A DNA stretch of 64,000 nucleotides from Labia minor (taxonomy: Eukaryota > Arthropoda > Insecta > Dermaptera > Spongiphoridae), in the NCBI GenBank assembly GCA_963082975.1, contig OY720344.1, forward strand, positions 32,790,033 through 32,854,032, read 5' to 3'. Each line of letters opens with the position of its first letter. Position 1 is the stretch's first letter. The position numbers and the translations under genes are program-made. Below are positions 11,886 to 24,197 of this stretch, piece by piece. The notes below the pieces were generated by a model. It had not been told where the DNA came from and did not search any database. It saw only the letters and a program-made list of their open reading frames with translations.

Positions 11886-12756
11886 ACAAGATTATAACAA
11901 TATGTATGCAAGTTTTTACAGAACTCTTATGAAAAATAATAGTTGTTTAATACCCACTCATAATAGTAAATCTTTATTATATTTTCTGTGAATAAATTAG
12001 ATTTGTTAAACAATTTTGTAGAGAATAAATTTATCAAACTTTCCTAATTATAAGATATTTTTACTGTCTTAAAATATTTTTTCTTGGAGTGTTTTCAAAG
12101 CAGCCAAACTCTATAATCAAGATATTGATTTTGAATAAATATACGATGTAGAAGAATAGGAGGAGTGAATTTGGCTTGGATGACTGGCACGCTTATCATT
12201 TGGTTGCTGACTGTAAAGGAACAGAACAATTGTGCCCTTAACATTTATCATTAGTTGCATGTAATAAAGGGAATCCCTTTCATTAGTCTGGTAAATGTGA
12301 ATAATGGAATGAGTTTTATTTATTTCGTTCACGTCCCGTCACTAAAGCTTTTTTCTATCTAGTGCCAAGATAACTATTGTCATTCTCTTGTTGTTCGGTT
12401 TTGTTCTTTGAATGAATATTAAGTGAGCGACTGTAATATCGGTTTGTAGATATTTACAAATTCATATTCATTAACTCAAAATAAGACTAAAACAACAAAT
12501 CATTACAAATATGGTAAATGGGAGAAACTAAACAAAGTTTTTCTTCTTTCTCTCTTTTAAAGTTTTAGAGAAGAATATATTTTATGTTAATGAGTTAATT
12601 AAAATTGAACGATGTGACATTTATATATGATTTTATAATAAGACAATATAAATAAGATGGATATCTGAATTGTCTGTTAAGAAAAATCATGTTTATATGA
12701 ATAAAGTAGGAATTTCAGTGTATATCATGGAAGTGTTATATATATGGTAAAATATA
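11886..12756. other. AT-rich DNA, no gene
   Basis: A 71-codon minus-strand frame (12117-12332) has unremarkable composition and no recognisable motif; I treat it as chance. Confidence 0.4.
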
Positions 12757-12758
12757 TA

Positions 12759-13250
12759 TTAGGGCATGTCAATAAGTCCGTGACTTTTTGGATTTCCCGT
12801 TTCTTAAATGAAATGGCACTAATCAGCAGACTCCTATCGAAATTTGAACCGGCTGATTCTTTTAGTTTTTGTAAGACATCTATTAATAGCAGCAGACACC
12901 CTCGTAATTTGAGAAGAAAATGGGAAAAAGTGAATTTAAGCATTATTTTTTGCGGAAAAAAAACATCACTGAAACAGTTTTTGCGCTGCTTCGTTACGAA
13001 TGTATGGATGAAACGTTGATCCACCACAGTACACCAGAAACCAAGCAGGAGTCAAAACAGTGGGTTTCTCGGGGTAAATCAACACCAAAGATGTCGACAA
13101 ATTATAATTTTTGGAAGGAATAAAAAAATTAGAAAAACGTTTGTTGAAGTGTATAGAGCTCAGAGGAGACTACGTTGAAAAATAAAATAATTTTTTATCC
13201 AAAAACCTGTTTCATTCAAAAAAAGTCACGGACTTATTGACCTGCAATCG
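12759..13250 (+). mobile_element. Mariner family 1, doubly deleted copy
   Basis: Flanked by TA (12757-12758 and 13251-13252), with terminal repeats TAGGGCATGTCAATAAGTCC and its complement. The frame 12920-13123 starts MGKSEF..KHYFLRKKNITET (transposase N-terminus), jumps to YECMDETLIHH (first catalytic Asp, residue 30 of this frame) and TPETKQESKQW, then jumps again. The C-terminal tail FLEGIKKLEKR...GDYVEK follows in another frame and ends at TAA. The second and third Asp blocks are absent. It is the only family-1 copy here that keeps the first-Asp block, so its deletion history differs from the other four. Confidence 0.88.
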
Positions 13251-13587
13251 TATATTTTATATTTTGTTGGCAAAAGAGTAAACTTTAAAAATCGTCTCCT
13301 AAACTTTGCCTTTTCTACTCTACGGTAGTCTTCCATATAACATAACTTTATAATTTATTTATTTCTTTTAAATAAGAAACTATTATAAAGAATTATAAAA
13401 ATAGAAATAATTAATTATAGTGTTTGATAAATATATTGATTATTATTCATTTTTTTATTATTTAATAAAAAATTGTAAATATTATACTTAAATATTTTTA
13501 AACAATTAAACAATTTTGAACTATTAGTAGAGTATCCTTTGAATGAAGAATAAATGATGTTCACCCCTCATACATAAATTTTTAGAA

Positions 13588-13787
13588 CAGAGGTTCTTAA
13601 ACTTATGTACTCCGCGAACCCCCACTTGAAAAATTTTTTTTTTTTGACGGACAGATTGTAAAAATAAAAATGAGTTAATATAAAAAAAAAAAAATAATAT
13701 TGAAGAAAGAAAATTCAGCTTTGGGGACCTCCAGTAAAGGCTTCGCGGACCCCCAGGGGTCCGCGGACCACAGTTTAAGAACCTCTG
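13588..13787. mobile_element. hAT-type MITE, 200 bp
   Basis: Terminal inverted repeats CAGAGGTTCTTAAACT / AGTTTAAGAACCTCTG are flanked by a perfect 8-bp target duplication, TTTTAGAA (13580-13587 and 13788-13795). The 8-bp duplication and CAGNGGTTCT-type ends are diagnostic of hAT elements. The GC-rich right part (GGACCCCCAGGGGTCCGCGG) is self-complementary. No transposase. Confidence 0.92.
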
Positions 13788-13795
13788 TTTTAGAA

Positions 13796-14266
13796 CATTG
13801 ATTTGTATGTGTTCTCTTTGTAGAAGGCCTTTGCAGTTTGTTTATAAATCTTAACTCAAATTGATGTTTATGAATTAAATTAGGCAAGCGAAAAGCAAAT
13901 GAATACATTCTGTATAGGTATAATAATTACAATGAATTTGAAATGAATAGAGATAATAACAATTTCCATTAAATGATTTCAATTATTGTTATTGAAAGTT
14001 TCTCTAGGAATGATTTTAATTTTCAACTTAGAAAAGCGTACAACTTAAAATGAGAGGTTATAACAGGAGATAATATGTTAATTTCTTCATTAATCTCTTG
14101 AAATATCATAAAAAACAAACATTAAAACTATATCAGTGGAATACATTTTATTGATATTAGTGTTTTAATAAGGAATTAGAATTATGTGTGTTTTTTTTTA
14201 ATTCATATGATAATAATAATTTATATGAAGCAATTAGATTCGATTCAGTGAAAAAGAATAATCTAA

Positions 14267-14298
<32 letters not shown>

Positions 14299-14728
14299 TA
14301 GATAAGCTATCAACCAAAAAAAAGTAAAATTTGAAGTTTTATTTTATTAAAGATATTGAATGTAAAATTATTATATTATCTTATCAGCTATTAAATTTAA
14401 ATATATTTTACTTATAATTGTAATTTAAAATAATCATCTGTAAAGATTAATTATCAAAGAAATCAAATAAAAATTGGTAATTTTATTTAAATTTTAGTTA
14501 TTTTATTTGTTGATAAGAAATTGTTTATTTTTAAGTCTGTTTTAGCAACAGCAAGTTCAAACCTCTTAAGTTCATCAAACTTTAAAAATATAATTTCAAA
14601 GATGTGGAATAAAAATAAAATATAAGCGTAAACTGTCTATTATTACATTTGAGTCCGAGATTCAATAAACAAAAAAAATATCAATATTTATTTTTTTTAA
14701 TTTAAGATCTGATTTTCATTTTTGATCC
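13796..14728. other. AT-rich DNA, no gene
   Basis: Contains an (AT)n run at about 14272-14298. The 77-codon minus-strand frame 13675-13908 runs through the MITE and its flank and is not a gene. Confidence 0.5.
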
Positions 14729-15332
14729 TTTTTACTAGTATCTCGCCATAGATAGTATTGCGATCACGAAAATTTTCGATGTTGAGATTTTGATGTTTTT
14801 ATACGTTTTGAAGGTTCCTGAATCATTTTCACTAAGGTTGAGAAAAATGTCTCTCTCTCTGTGTGTGTGTGTATATATGTAACCAAGATTACGCAAAAAC
14901 GGTTTGAGCTAGAATGATAAAATTTGGTACATGGGCATTATTCAAAATTCATAGTTTTCTATCAACTTTTGAGAAATGTAGCTCAACCGGAAGAGAGTCA
15001 TTACCTACAACGTTTTGATTTTTTTCCTCTAAAGTGACTGTAAAAATAAAGATATATATTTGATAATTTTTCATATGATTAAAGATTGTGTAAAACTGGT
15101 TTATATAGAATTTCAGCTTGATTGAATCGCTGAAAGTAGCAGAATTAATTTTTTAACACTGCAAATCTCACGCGCCAACACGTGACGTGGTGCCATCAAC
15201 AAAGAGCCAAACATGCGCTAGTTTAATAAATACTTATTAATTTTAATTTATAATTTAATTAATTTAATTTAATATATGTTATTTAATCCAATTCAAATTG
15301 CGAGATAGTCGAGTGGAGACACTCCAGCTTTT
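14729..15332 (+). mobile_element. DINE-1/Helentron-like element, family B
   Basis: The 5' end reads TTTTTACTAGTATCTCGCC (the family form is TTTTTACTATCTCGCC); the 3' end reads GCGAGATAGTCGAGTGGAGA, then CACTCCAGCTT. The subterminal inverted repeat is ACTATCTCGC/GCGAGATAGT, followed at the 3' side by hairpin GAGTG-GAGA-CACTC. A (TC)n(TG)n tract sits near 14850. The shared core follows: ATGATAAAATTTGGTACATG, ATCAACTTTTGAGAAATG and CAACCGGAAG. This layout is that described for Helentron-associated elements such as Drosophila DINE-1. No ORF; non-autonomous. Confidence 0.75.
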
Positions 15333-17100
15333 TTTCTATCATAATACATCTATCTCCAATAATAAAAAATAAAATTATATGATATAAATATAATTGATAA
15401 AAAAATTTTTTTCTCTCACATAATAATTGATGTCAGATTTATTTTGAAAAAAATAAAAATATATTATTTACATATTTATTATTTTTCCTCTCCCCTTTTA
15501 TATAAAAGTTTTAATATGAAAAATAAATATTTATATGTACAAGAGAGAATAAATATGAATATTATTTTTAATAAATGTGAAGGTGGTATTAATATCATAT
15601 AGATTGTTTAGTTGATATCCTATTATAAGGTATTTTTCTGTATGATTTTCATTCATAACCCGTGTGATTATGTTGGATTTAAGAGATCTGTAATTTAATA
15701 TACCCTATGACAACGGTTTTTTTATTAAAATTAATTTTAACCCTAAAAAGCTCTACACTTCACCTATTTCAAACTTTTATTATAGGGAAGCATGAAAATT
15801 TAATATACTACACATAAAGTATGGCACAAAAAGTAAAAATTATTTATTATCTTTTCATAGGGAATATAAAAAATTGGAGAATATTCTGAATAAATGAAAG
15901 TAAATTTATTAAAGAAATTTGCAAATTTTCATAAAATAAATCATATTATTCAAAAATTATAGTATTATATTTTTTATTAAAAATCATAAATAATATTGAT
16001 TTTAATTAATGAATTTCTAACCAATCATATGGTATCAAGCAAATTAGAAATATATAATTTGGGATATTATAAAAATATAACCTCCATTTCTACTATTGAA
16101 TATATTAAGTGACTTATTGACTTTGGAAAGTTTACAACTAAAGACAAAAAAATAATTATATGCCACGAAATTCTTTATTAAAATCAATACGTTTGAAGAA
16201 ATCAAATGGAAAGTGATTTAAATTAATAGAGATGACAAAATAATTATAAAACTCAAAAAGAATTATTTAATATTCAGTAAAGGGAAATGTCAAATTGTGA
16301 TTAAGCATCGGGGTTAATCAGAGAAAGTTAAGGAGGAACAAACTTCTCTCCGGTGGTCGGATAATCCCGATGGGATTAATGCGTGTGGTCCAGATCACTG
16401 TTTCATTTAAATTGTAAGCAACTATCTTGCCAACTGGAACTAAAGCGGTTTACGCTGCAAAAAAAGGATTAGGAATACTCTAGAAATATACATTTTATAA
16501 TTTAATTTAAGTAAGATGACAATCAAAAATTAAAATTATATACAGAGGATTAAAAAGGATTAAAAATTAAATTTGAATTATCTGGGTAAAATCAACTTAA
16601 AGATATTTTTGAAAATAAATTTCTATAAATAAAATATTATAAATTAATGTTAAAGAAATTAGATATAAAAATGATCGATCAAGATTTCATTTGCACTTTC
16701 ATTGAAAAAAAAAAACGATTCTCAAATCCTATCAATGAATCTATAATTTACACAAGTATAAAATTTATATGAAACCATTATAAGAAAACAATTCAATATG
16801 TTTTGTAGAGTTAGTTAGTTTTGTTAGCATAAAAATACTATTTTGTCGTATAAATTAAATAAATAATATATTAAATAATTCAAAATTTCTACGATTTTTC
16901 ATTAAATTATGAAAATAAATCTTTTCAGTAGGTTAAGATTTGGATCTATTATCTAATATTATAATATCAATAAAAATAACAAAAAATCGATATTTTAAAA
17001 TTTTGAATTTTTCCTTCTCCTTGTTAATTTTACTTTTATTTCATTCTAATATCGATCACTATATGTATAGCATCTGATATTTATAATATTTGAATTAATG
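15333..17100. other. AT-rich DNA, no gene
   Basis: No repeat family recognised. A more complex patch at 16300-16460 has no coding frame above chance. Confidence 0.45.
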
Positions 17101-17101
17101 A

Positions 17102-17625
17102 AGCTGACTCCTGTCGAAATTTGAACCAGCTGGGTGTTTTAGTTTTTGTTTGATATCCTGACTATTTGATAAGAAAATGGGAAAAAGTGAATTTACATGA
17201 AAATCCATGAATGGGATGCGAATTGCTCCCTCACCCGTCCTATTCTTCGAATTTAGCCCCGAGTGACTATTTCTTGTTTCCAAACCTGAAGAAATCATCT
17301 CACAAACATCAATTTTGATGTCTTCGCCAAACATATTTTTTTGGAAGGGATAAAAAAATTGGAGAAACGTTGGTATACGAAGTGTATAACTCAAAGGTAA
17401 CTACGTTGAAAAATAAAATAATTCTATCTATTTCTATCTCTGTGGCTATACAGAACTCGAAAGTTCTTAGCCGCAGCAACTTCTCCAAGTGTCCCTATTC
17501 TGAGCCACAACCCTCTAATTCCTATCCTCTCCCATCTCTCTCACGTCCCTTCCTACATAAAATAATTTCTTATCCAAAAACGTATGTTTCATTCAAAAAG
17601 TCACTGACTTATTGACATGCCCTCG
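17102..17625 (+). mobile_element. Mariner family 1, 5'-truncated and interrupted
   Basis: Starts abruptly inside the 5' UTR (GCTGACTCCTGTCGAAATTT), lacks the left terminal repeat, and ends with the right one (AAAGTCACTGACTTATTGAC, then ATGCCCTCG). It carries the same internal deletion as the copies at 2511, 6293 and 43808 and a decayed third-Asp block (GAATTTAGCCCCGAGTGACT). A LINE fragment (17425-17556) interrupts it just after the C-terminal GDYVEK-type codons. Confidence 0.85.
17425..17556 (-). mobile_element. LINE 3' end fragment nested in mariner
   Basis: Reads on the minus strand as the LINE 3' terminus (GGGACACTTGGAGAA, TTGCTGCGGCTAAGAACTTT, AGCCACAGAGATAG...) with a decayed GATA tail. 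A perfect 11-bp target duplication, ATAAAATAATT, flanks it (17414-17424 and 17557-17567). The uninterrupted version of that site exists in the mariner copies at 12759 and 43808, proving insertion into an older mariner. Confidence 0.92.
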
Positions 17626-18540
17626 TTGTTATGATACTTAATACTTAAAAATAGTAATAAATTTAAATTATCAGAGTTTAAATAAATTCATAAGAATAAT
17701 ACAAAAATGAGCTAAACATTTAATAATACAATCAATAAAAAATTAATATACAGTGAAAAAAATTCAATGGTAAAATGAGGTCGCAATCTCGCTTGAATAA
17801 ATTGTTCATAAGTCAAATTCATATTTCAATTCAATCTAGAATATTATATTAACTTTTTTCTATTATTTTTATTTCTTTAAACTATTTAAAAAGAGTTATT
17901 AATATAATTTCCATATGCTCATGAAGATACGATTAAAAAATTGATATGTATTCAAATCAATAATGTTAATTTTGAAAGAGTTGTTGAATAATGACCATTT
18001 TTTTAGAACAGATCGATTAATAGTACAGAGTATGACGTTCAAGGGGTGGCAAACACAAACTTATTAACATATTCGAATTGCTGGTATTAATTTTTAATTA
18101 TATATATGTATATAGAAAGAACACGCTAAGTTTAAGATTCATTTTCCCTTTCAATTACATATTTAAATGTAAACTTTTACTTTCTAGAGTTTCAAATTAT
18201 ATTGTCATTTCTGAAAATATTAAAAAAAAATATTTATTCAAATTAATAATATACTATAAAATTTAAAAATACTTGTTTTTTTTTTATTTATATAATTTAT
18301 TCAAATATTTTAAAAATATTTTACAGTTTTGATACTCTATTTTGATATAAATATTTAATGTTATCCGATATAATTATTCATATTTCATAATTATTTTATT
18401 TTAAATATCTAACAGTTCACTTGATGGAATAGTATCTTTTTAATTAATTTACATTTCATTAGCCTGTATAAGTTAAATATATATAATAAGAACTCAATTA
18501 AAAAAGATTAAGTATTAAACTGTGTATAAGTGTAAACATA
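17626..18540. other. AT-rich DNA, no gene
   Basis: A 62-codon plus-strand frame (18078-18266) is low-complexity and not credible as a gene. Confidence 0.45.
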
Positions 18541-18690
18541 TTTTTGGTTCATTAAAAAAAATCAGTCCAAGCTAGTGAATCAATATTAGTTGGTAGTCAA
18601 AAGTACAGAAGGCCAGAGTTGATGTTACCATCTTATCTCTGTAATGGAATACGTGCGGGACAAGATCCAATGTCGTCAAGGTGCAATGAC
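18541..18690 (+). CDS. Possible exon, unrecognised
   Basis: A frame without stops runs to TAG at 18688-18690, with well-mixed codons and residues (…SILVGSQKYRRPELMLPSY, then LCNGIRAGQDPMSSRCND). It sits in a short GC-richer patch. A donor-like AAG|GTGCAA lies near 18678. The opposite strand is also open over much of the patch. No family is recognised; it may be host exon, transposon relic or chance. Confidence 0.18.
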
Positions 18691-19167
18691 TAGAAGCCAG
18701 TAACTGACACCACCTCAGGTGGATTACTTTTGTTAGAAATAAACTTTAGATAATAAAGTTATAAAGTGAATTCAACAGAGCGGAAATGAAACTGAAAATA
18801 TACATAGGGCTCTTTTTTGAAATTTTGCTTCGGATTTGATAATGGTTTATTTTTTTATCTCGAAAGGTAAAGTTATTTTAAAAAATAAGGCATTGAAATA
18901 TCCCTATTATAACTATTAAATGTTTTTGAAAAGTTGAAACTTGATTTATGGATAAAATCCATTTGTTTTAAATTCTAGAATATGTATAATAACCATTTCA
19001 CTTAGTGAATGTTCCTTCAACATTTTCTTTGTTCTGAATTAATTTTGAATGAAAAATAATTAAGAAAATTAATACATTTTATTATTATATTATATTATTA
19101 TTAATATTATATTTAACGATATTCAACTATGCAATTAGTTAGGGATTTCTGAAATTTTTTATAGATA
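18691..19167. other. AT-rich DNA, no gene
   Basis: Nothing recognisable. Confidence 0.4.
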
Positions 19168-19392
19168 TCCTATATGTGGGCAGGACACGTGGCTAGAATG
19201 GGAGAAGATAGAATGGCGAAAAATATATTGGTAGGGAGACCGAGTGGGAAACGTCCGCTTGGAAGACCAAGCAGAGGATAGGGACTGGAGGGTTGTGGCT
19301 TAGAATAGGAATACTTGGAGGGGTGTGATTGCTGCGGCCAAGATCTTTCGAGTTCCGTAGAGCCACAGAGATAGATAGATAGATAGATATTC
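19168..19392 (+). mobile_element. LINE 3' end fragment
   Basis: Translation gives the LINE C-terminal signature WAGHVARMGEDR, then GRPSGKRPLGRPS, with stops and shifts. It is followed by the nucleotide 3' end TTGCTGCGGCCAAGATCTTT, CGTAGAGCCACAGA and a (GATA)5-type tail. Heavily 5'-truncated, as LINE insertions often are. It abuts the mariner family 2 element on its right. Confidence 0.88.
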
Positions 19393-19397
19393 TATTA

Positions 19398-20312
19398 AAT
19401 GCTTGCACGTATTCTGATCATTTTTTCACTTTAAAAAGGTATTTATTCAGAAAAATTAATCTAAATATTTTCCATCGTTACCTACAACTTTTACCCATCT
19501 CCTGCCACATGGAGATACCGTATCGAAAGAACGATGTTGGTTTAGATCAATTCATTTTCTCACTTCTTCAGAATTTCGAAACCAAGTGCCAACCAAGCCA
19601 AGCTGTATCGATTTGAACAAGTGGTAATCAGAAGGCGCTATGTCTTGTGAGTACGCTGGGTGTGGCAGAACTTCCCATTTGAGCAGCAGCAGTGTATCCA
19701 TAACAACTTTAAATATACTTTTCATCGCCATACGTAAAAGGCCTCAGAAAACTCTTCTTTTTTGCTGGTAAGTAATGAAGCCGCGATGTTGAAACGGTTG
19801 AAAACGGCATTTCGTAAGTCAATTCGTAAGGTAGTCATTTTCCCTCCTTTGGTATCTTTCCCATTGCATGTAAACGTCTCGAACAGTTGATTTATTAACT
19901 GCTAAACAGTGTGAATGTCCTTTGAGAGTTGAAGCTGGGTTCTCGTCCAATAAGTCTTGCAATTCATTGTCTTCGAACTTTTTTGGTCATCCAGGCAGTA
20001 GTTTGTCATTTACATCAAAATCACCACATTTAAATCATTGAAACCAAAACCGACAGTTTCTAAAAGTTTTTGATGGGTTTCGACAGCAGAATTCTTCAAA
20101 TCAAACAACAAAATTAATGAATGTCGAAAATGCAATTTGGAGCTTTCCATGATTAGGGTCTATATACACTAAATAACTCAATAATACTAAATGGAAAACT
20201 GTTATTTCATGTAAAGAAATGTCAAACCATCGAATTTAATAGTTAGGTTAGTTTGTGTGCAATTTTGATACATCTTCACCAATAGATGATGATCAAAATA
20301 CATATAAGCATG
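19398..20312 (-). mobile_element. Mariner family 2, decayed copy with both ends
   Basis: Terminal repeats AATGCTTGCACGTATTCTGA (left) and the complement of CATGCTTATATGTATTTTGA (right) are flanked by TA (19396-19397 and 20313-20314). On the minus strand, broken frames encode an N-terminal helix-turn-helix region (NCIFDIH..., GDFDVNDK), ENPASTLKGHSHCLAVNKSTV, then the C-terminal block with WEVLPHPAYSQDIAPSDYHLF (third Asp) and ...RWVKVVGNDGKYL. Total about 915 bp, so some of the middle is deleted. Several stops; pseudogene. Distinct from family 1 in ends and protein. Confidence 0.85.
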
Positions 20313-20314
20313 TA

Positions 20315-22292
20315 AAATTAATTGTGAATTATATATTATTCATATATAATAAATTTATAATAAAAAATTAATTGGTATTAATAAATATGTCTCCTGTCTT
20401 ATTTGAAATAATATTTTCGAACTGATTTTTCAAAATTGTAATAGCTCATTCACCATCATGCTCAAAATCAAATCATTAATTCGTTTTTAAATAAAAATAA
20501 TAATTTAACTTTGTCTTTAAAAATATGAATAGAAGGTAAAAAGTTGATGATAAATCTGCGAGTATATTTCCAAATTAACAACTGAAAATCGACTCTGTTT
20601 GTTATATCCATTAGTGGCATCAACCATTATTATGAGGCTGGAAAGCATCAACCCCACTTTCTAAAACGATCGATAATTTTCATGGTAGGATATTTAAAGA
20701 GGACATTGGGTGTGGAGGATCCATAAAATGTCCTCCTTGTTTACTCGAATTGCTGTTTCAGGTTTTATTTCAAGGCAATTGGATGGGTATAAAATAAAGA
20801 AGAGGATTTTATATTCGGGCAACAATTTTATAACATTTTTTAGCAACACTATTGATATCACATAAACGCATAGGCTATATTATTATAGTTACAAGGAGGA
20901 AAATAAACAAATTTTTTTCTAATTCATTTTTAATTTTCTTGGTTGGCTTAACCAATGACCGAATTTTAACTCTGAAACTTCTTATATGGGTTAATAAAGT
21001 ATATTCCATAATTTGCATTCTTCTTTCACTGTACTGCTAAATGAAGAGAAAAATAAGTAAATATGGTTAGGAAACTATAAGAAATTAGTTTTTGGATTAT
21101 ATGCGAAAAAAATTAAAAACTAACGACAATACTGAATTTTATATAAAATGGCCGAAATTGGTCAGATTTCAGTTTGAGAAGTAATAATTTTATGAAATAT
21201 CGTAATTGAAATTTAAACGCAGCACTCCAAAAAACTTATACTATGAGTTAGAAAATAATTTCTAAATTTTTCTAGGGGTAAAATATAGATAAATAGCAAA
21301 TATAAAACGAAATAAAATTTTGAATTTTGATTCATTTTGGAAGCAAATTTTTATTATTGTTATTAACCACATTTTTTATTACTTCAAAAAATTCACTTTT
21401 ATTAAAGAATTTTTAGCAAAACACAAAATTTTATTTATTTAATTAAATGAGGCAATTAGCCCGCCCCTCCCCTTCTTCCAATGGAATGGATCTCAAAACA
21501 TGTGTCATTTCAGCCCACACGCTACCTTCTTTTTTATATTTGAAACCTCGTTTTTAAATTTATTTTAATGTATCTCTGATTTAGATAAACATACATTTAA
21601 ATTCTAAAAATAATAGTTAATGGAATAATTCAATTGCATTTTATATAGATTTTATAATATATTCGATTTGGACACTATTTCATTTATTTTTATTTATATG
21701 AAATGAATAAAGAAAGTATATTCATATTTAGAATATGAACAGCAACTCGTCATTAAATAAAAAAAAATTAACTTAAGTCTAAATTTATTTTTAGAATTTA
21801 AATCAGAATGTTTGAAGGATGTGTTTAATGAAAATTTTTCATATATTTACTTAAATTAATAAATAATAATACAAAAGAAATAAAGGTACAATAATGGATA
21901 TATTTAAACTTTATTGCAAAAGTCAAAATTTAAGTGAAAGTTTCAATATTTCGATATTTTAGTGGTATTGGATTCTTGAGTACTTTTTGACTTAGTGTAC
22001 TAGTCTCTTTAAAACTTTTGTCTTTGAACAAAACACACAAGCAGTGAATAGATACTTGAAAAGTATTGAGACAAAGTATCATTGTATCGATGGTCAATAA
22101 TCGATACTGGAAGTGAATTAAGGTTTCGATGGATACTTTCTCCCCCCCCCCCCCATTCCATCTCTTATCTTCCTAGTAACTGATTATTTTCAGGTCGGGT
22201 GATATGATATGGCTCCAGTAAAGAACTTGATTTTAAAATAAAACGCTTATATATATAATTAAATAATATTAAAATATTTTCCATTAAATTAA
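20315..22292. other. AT-rich DNA, no gene
   Basis: Contains a run of 13 C at 22142-22154, very unusual in this composition. The 62-codon frame 20852-21040 has no recognisable motif. A more complex patch at 20570-20810 holds no ORF. Confidence 0.45.
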
Positions 22293-22911
22293 AATAAGTT
22301 GACCTGTGGCCAGATGCAGAACCGACCGACGGATTGAAGTAAATTAATTTCCAGCTACAGAAACAATTTCAAATAATTTTAATATATCTATTAATGTAAT
22401 AAAAAACAGATAGGCATATAACATAAATATTTTTAATTTTATTTTATTTATAATATATAATTAGGAGCTAACTGTGACGTCATATAATTTTAAATTAAGA
22501 AAAAACTAATGAAGATGATTTCCCCGAGGATAAAACCAATACAAAGTGCATGATTTGTGGAGATATGACAAAAAATCTCTTCGTGTGAAATTTGGTGTGA
22601 AAATAACCCTTCGCTTCCTATCGTCGATCGGTAATACTACCCCTTCCGGTTTCCGGATATCCACCAAAAGTTGATCACAATTCATCATACTGATGCATTA
22701 AGTAAATACACCAAATTTCATCAAAATCCGTTTAGCCGTTCAAGCTGTACCCATCTATATGGACTGACAGACCGACGGACGAACAGACATCATGCTAAAA
22801 ATACATTTTTCTGTTAAGAAAATGCATGATTCGTGGAGATATGTAAAAATCTCCACATGTGAAATTTGGAGTGAAAACAATACCTCCCTTACTATTGTCG
22901 GTCGGTAAAAA
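22293..22911 (-). mobile_element. DINE-1/Helentron-like element, family A
   Basis: The 3' end lies to the left (AATAAGTTGACCTGTGGCCA) and the 5' end to the right (GTCGGTCGGTAAAAA). Subterminal inverted repeats are of the ACCGACCGACG type, with a GTCY-type tract (GACGGACGAACAGAC on the plus strand) near 22770. One TGACGTCA octamer remains at about 22474. The core ACCAAATTTCATCAAAATCC is present. Minus-strand frame 22506-22688 is a chance frame in the element. Confidence 0.78.
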
Positions 22912-23310
22912 TAGGTGAATCTTTTTCATAGCAATAATAATTTTTCTTATATTGTTTTTTAAATTTTAAACCTCTAACCCTTTTATCTTAACCGTAAGTA
23001 AATGTTTTTTTTTATTATTAAAACATATTTTTAGGGGACTAGAAAAAAGGATATTAATGGTTATTTGAATCTGAACTAGAAAAAATGAATAAACAAAACT
23101 TGAGGCTTGTCACTTTTTGTGTAGTTCCCATGAAGAATATTTAAAATAAAAAATAATTGAAAGGAAAAAACGAACGAACTTGATTCTTTCATTATTCATT
23201 TTTTTATATTTTCAAAAATTTTTAACAAAAAATTCGAACAAATTATAAAGTGGTTTTTGAGGTGAAGAATCATCTGTAATTAAGTAATGGGGAAAATAAT
23301 TTTAATTAGT
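22912..23310. other. AT-rich spacer between two inverted elements
   Basis: No gene. The 5' halves of the flanking family A and A2 copies face each other across this spacer, giving an inverted repeat of roughly 220 bp per arm. Confidence 0.5.
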
Positions 23311-23793
23311 TTTTACCGACCGACGATAGGAAGGGAAGGTATTGTTTTCACTCCAAATTTCACATGTGGAGATTTTTACATATCTCCACGAATCATGCAT
23401 TTTCTTAACAGAAAAATGTATTTTTAGCATGATGTCTGTCCGTCCGTCCGTCCGTCTATCCATTGTGTGGCCGTATAGTCTTGTATGAACGGCTAAACGG
23501 ACTTTGATCAGTGGCATGAATTTATCAAATTTTGGTGTATATCCGGATACCGGAAGTGGTAGTTTATAAAGTATTAATTTTATATTCATTGTCAGAAAAT
23601 ATTTCCCTTAGTAGTTGTAAATAATTGATTATTCAAACTAAAAATAAAAACTACGATAATATAATTTAGTCATTTTAATTCAAGTTTTAAAAATATTTTT
23701 TTATACTTTATATATATATATATAAATATTGTTTGGAAATTAATTTATTTTAAATCGTCGGTCGGTTCTGTGCCTGACCACAGTTCAATTTTT
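23311..23793 (+). mobile_element. DINE-1/Helentron-like element, subfamily A2
   Basis: 5' end TTTTACCGACCGACGATAGG; 3' end AAATCGTCGGTCGGTTCTGT then GCCTGACCACAG. The 3' hairpin is CTGTG-CCTGAC-CACAG rather than family A's GACCTG-GCCA-CAGGTC. A (GTCC)n tract lies at about 23435-23460. The distal internal part differs from family A and matches 36773-37253, defining a subfamily. Confidence 0.75.
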
Positions 23794-24029
23794 TATATTC
23801 AGCTCGGTGAACTAATAATTAAAGAAATATAGATCCTGTGAATTAAATAAAAATATTATCGCTTAATATGAAAACAAGTCAGATGATGTTTGTTTTACCT
23901 TAATGCATTATAATAATTTATAAGGATTCAAAACTTGATAAGAATGCCTCAATTCATACCTGTAACAAAAGAAAAAACATTAGATTATTAATAATGTAAC
24001 ATATATTATTGATAGTATAGTATATATAA

Positions 24030-24130
24030 AAAAAGGTTTTTGTCTGCACATTGCTCAGAATTTAAAAATTTTTGCATATCTTCGCGTTTCATGACCTCTA
24101 GAATCCAAAAGTGACTTTAGAATTTTTCAC

Positions 24131-24197
<67 letters not shown>

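Noticed and set aside
19193..19408. 71-codon minus-strand frame
   Set aside because: Antisense of the LINE 3' end, whose coding sense is the plus strand.
22142..22154. Run of 13 C as a regulatory or G-quadruplex site
   Set aside because: A single homopolymer run; on its own it supports no specific function and may be a sequencing or slippage feature.
22506..22688. 60-codon minus-strand frame
   Set aside because: Chance frame in the core of a non-autonomous family A element; the same region in other copies is not open.
24131..24194. CRISPR-like or tandem array
   Set aside because: A uniform tetranucleotide microsatellite without spacers.
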